Of a stretch of 6,757 nt of DNA, positions 6,187-6,757 are shown piece by piece (position 1 is the stretch's first letter; each line of letters begins with the position of its first letter). The translations under genes were made by a program, and so were the position numbers. The notes beneath the pieces were generated by a model, which was not told the DNA's origin, searched no databases, and saw nothing but the letters and a program-made list of their open reading frames with translations. This stretch comes from an uncultured euryarchaeote. GTDB lineage: Archaea; Nanohalarchaeota; Nanosalinia; Nanosalinales; Nanosalinaceae. The stretch lies in assembly GCA_937132175.1 (NCBI GenBank), contig CAKZNU010000104.1, forward strand, positions 1-6,757, written 5' to 3'.

Positions 6187-6610
6187 TATTTCCCGAGCCA
6201 CAGCGCCTACATCTTTCCGGATCCTCTGTACTGTTTCCACAGTTTTTACAGCTAAAAAACCATTCTACAGGCTCCTCTATCTCTTCATCCATGAAGCCCT
6301 CGTAACTTATCCCAAGAATGTGACACAGGTTCTGAACAGCCTTATCGTCTGATACAACCGTGATGTCTCTTTCCTTTCCGAGAGCGACAAGGTTTTCGTC
6401 TGTCTCCGACGTTGGAGAGTTTACGGCTTCCGAGACCTCCCGAACTTCCTCACTCTCTCCGGGTTCTATCACGGTGAGGCTTAGGCGTTTTGCCTGTCTG
6501 GAAAAACCCTTACTCTTGACCTCTTCGATGACTCCTGGCACCGTTGCTGCGTCTCTGAGCTCTGTGCCGGATGCGCCCCGGACCACCACGTTTGTATCTA
6601 TGGCCTTCAC
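6152..6610 (-). CDS. nob1: Nob1-like endonuclease (PIN domain plus zinc ribbon)
   Basis: Predicted ribosome-biogenesis nuclease; archaeal Nob1 cuts the 3' end of pre-16S rRNA. The 152-residue protein has a PIN domain (1 to about 105) with the acidic active-site set in place: D5 in AIDTNVV, E30 in VPGVIEEV, D71 in SETDENLVALG and D88/D89 in VVSDDKAVQN. A zinc ribbon follows with C121-x2-C124 and C134-x2-C137. PIN then ribbon at this length is the archaeal Nob1 pattern and separates it from VapC toxins, which lack a ribbon; no antitoxin gene is next to it. The start is GTG at 6610. An in-frame stop lies 12 nt upstream, so no longer form is possible, and the nearby ATG is out of frame. A TTTAAT box ends 22 nt upstream, suggesting a leaderless GTG-start transcript. 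Its last ten residues (TRKVREYSSG) are encoded opposite the AI-2E gene, beyond the ribbon. Confidence 0.92.
   Translation of the reverse strand: MKAIDTNVVVRGASGTELRDAATVPGVIEEVKSKGFSRQAKRLSLTVIEPGESEEVREVSEAVNSPTSETDENLVALGKERDITVVSDDKAVQNLCHILGISYEGFMDEEIEEPVEWFFSCKNCGNSTEDPERCRRCGSGNITRKVREYSSG
6230..6247 (+). terminator. Possible terminator of the AI-2E gene, inside nob1
   Basis: ACTGT, a 4-nt TTCC loop, and ACAGT form a 5-bp hairpin that runs directly into a T-run (6243-6247). It lies 44 nt after the AI-2E stop on the plus strand, where a terminator is needed because the neighbouring gene lies opposite. On the minus strand it would not be followed by T residues. The stem is short and also encodes part of the Nob1 ribbon region, so chance is a real alternative. 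Confidence 0.35.
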
Positions 6611-6630
6611 GGAACTGCATCAGGGGTATA

Positions 6631-6640
6631 CTATTAAAGA
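6631..6640. promoter_or_regulatory. Shared AT-rich box between nob1 and the histone gene
   Basis: CTATTAAAGA is the only clear TATA-like element in the 59-bp gap between the divergent starts. On the minus strand it reads TCTTTAATAG, with TTTAAT ending 22 nt before the nob1 GTG, the leaderless spacing seen elsewhere here. On the plus strand TATTAA ends 32 nt before the histone ATG, predicting a leader of about 10 nt without a clear Shine-Dalgarno site. Use in the nob1 direction is better supported than in the histone direction. Confidence 0.5.
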
Positions 6641-6669
6641 ATCATCGGGGTTGACCTTAACGTGGTACT

Positions 6670-6757
6670 ATGGAACTACCGAACGCACCTATAGAAAGGA
6701 TAATCAGGAAGGCCGGAGCCGAGAGGGTCTCAGAAACCGCAGTTGAGGAACTCAGAT
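6670..6757 (+). CDS. Archaeal histone, N-terminal part (gene cut by right edge)
   Basis: Chromatin protein that forms dimers and longer assemblies wrapping DNA. Only 29 codons are present. They read MELPNAPIERIIRKAGAERV and continue SETAVEELR, which closely follows the start of HMf-type histones: the LPxAPIxRIIxxAGAxRVS block covers helix 1 and loop 1 of the histone fold and leads into helix 2. R19 is the loop-1 arginine of that block. The ATG at 6670 is the first codon of the family pattern, so the start is secure. It is divergent from nob1 with a 59-bp gap. Full length, the number of fold repeats and any tail cannot be judged. Confidence 0.93.
   Translation, partial: MELPNAPIERIIRKAGAERVSETAVEELR

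Noticed and set aside
6152..6610. VapC-type toxin of a toxin-antitoxin pair
   Set aside because: The PIN domain is followed by a four-cysteine zinc ribbon, as in Nob1, and there is no small antitoxin gene upstream; the neighbour is a divergent histone gene.
1..6757. Mobile element, CRISPR array, defence island, tRNA or rRNA
   Set aside because: No transposase, integrase, direct-repeat array or structural RNA was recognised, and every stretch is filled by housekeeping genes with gaps under 140 bp.

Overview
This window is a compact archaeal chromosome segment carrying housekeeping genes. Archaeal origin is clear from an A-type ATP synthase operon in the order H-I-K-E, transcription factor B, an archaeal-type Trm1, a Nob1-like PIN/zinc-ribbon protein and the start of an HMf-like histone. 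The soluble proteins are rich in Asp and Glu (notably the TFB leader, the AtpI cytoplasmic half and the Nob1 C-terminus), which suggests a 'salt-in' halophile. Base composition is near 50% GC, well below typical Halobacteria, and genes are very tightly packed. A Nanohaloarchaeota-like lineage is my best guess, but this is inference from composition and gene style, not from a phylogenetic marker.

Layout. Positions 1-2719 on the minus strand hold the promoter-proximal part of the ATP synthase operon: atpH (peripheral stalk), atpI (membrane stator), atpK (rotor ring) and the N-terminus of atpE (peripheral stalk), which runs off the left edge. A hairpin plus U-tract sits between atpK and atpE. 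Positions 2852-3952 on the plus strand hold trm1, which ends on a CTAG shared with the stop codon of tfb (3949-5025, minus). Positions 5161-6186 on the plus strand hold an AI-2E family membrane protein, whose 3' end overlaps nob1 (6152-6610, minus) by 35 bp. At 6670 a histone gene begins on the plus strand and is cut by the right edge.

The six transcription units alternate strictly in strand. All head-to-head gaps are short (59-135 bp) and both tail-to-tail junctions overlap. Three genes (trm1, the AI-2E gene, nob1) have a TTTAA(G/T) box 22-23 nt before the start codon and no Shine-Dalgarno sequence, as expected for leaderless transcripts. Two (atpH, tfb) have a TATA box 38 nt before the start plus an AGGTG Shine-Dalgarno sequence, predicting leaders of about 16 nt. 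Inside the atp operon, every start has a Shine-Dalgarno sequence and atpK has the strongest.

The genes fall into energy conversion (ATP synthase), RNA and ribosome maturation (Trm1, Nob1), transcription and chromatin (TFB, histone) and one transporter of unknown substrate. No mobile element, CRISPR array, tRNA, rRNA or defence system was seen. The points worth a second look are regulatory and architectural rather than a new gene system.
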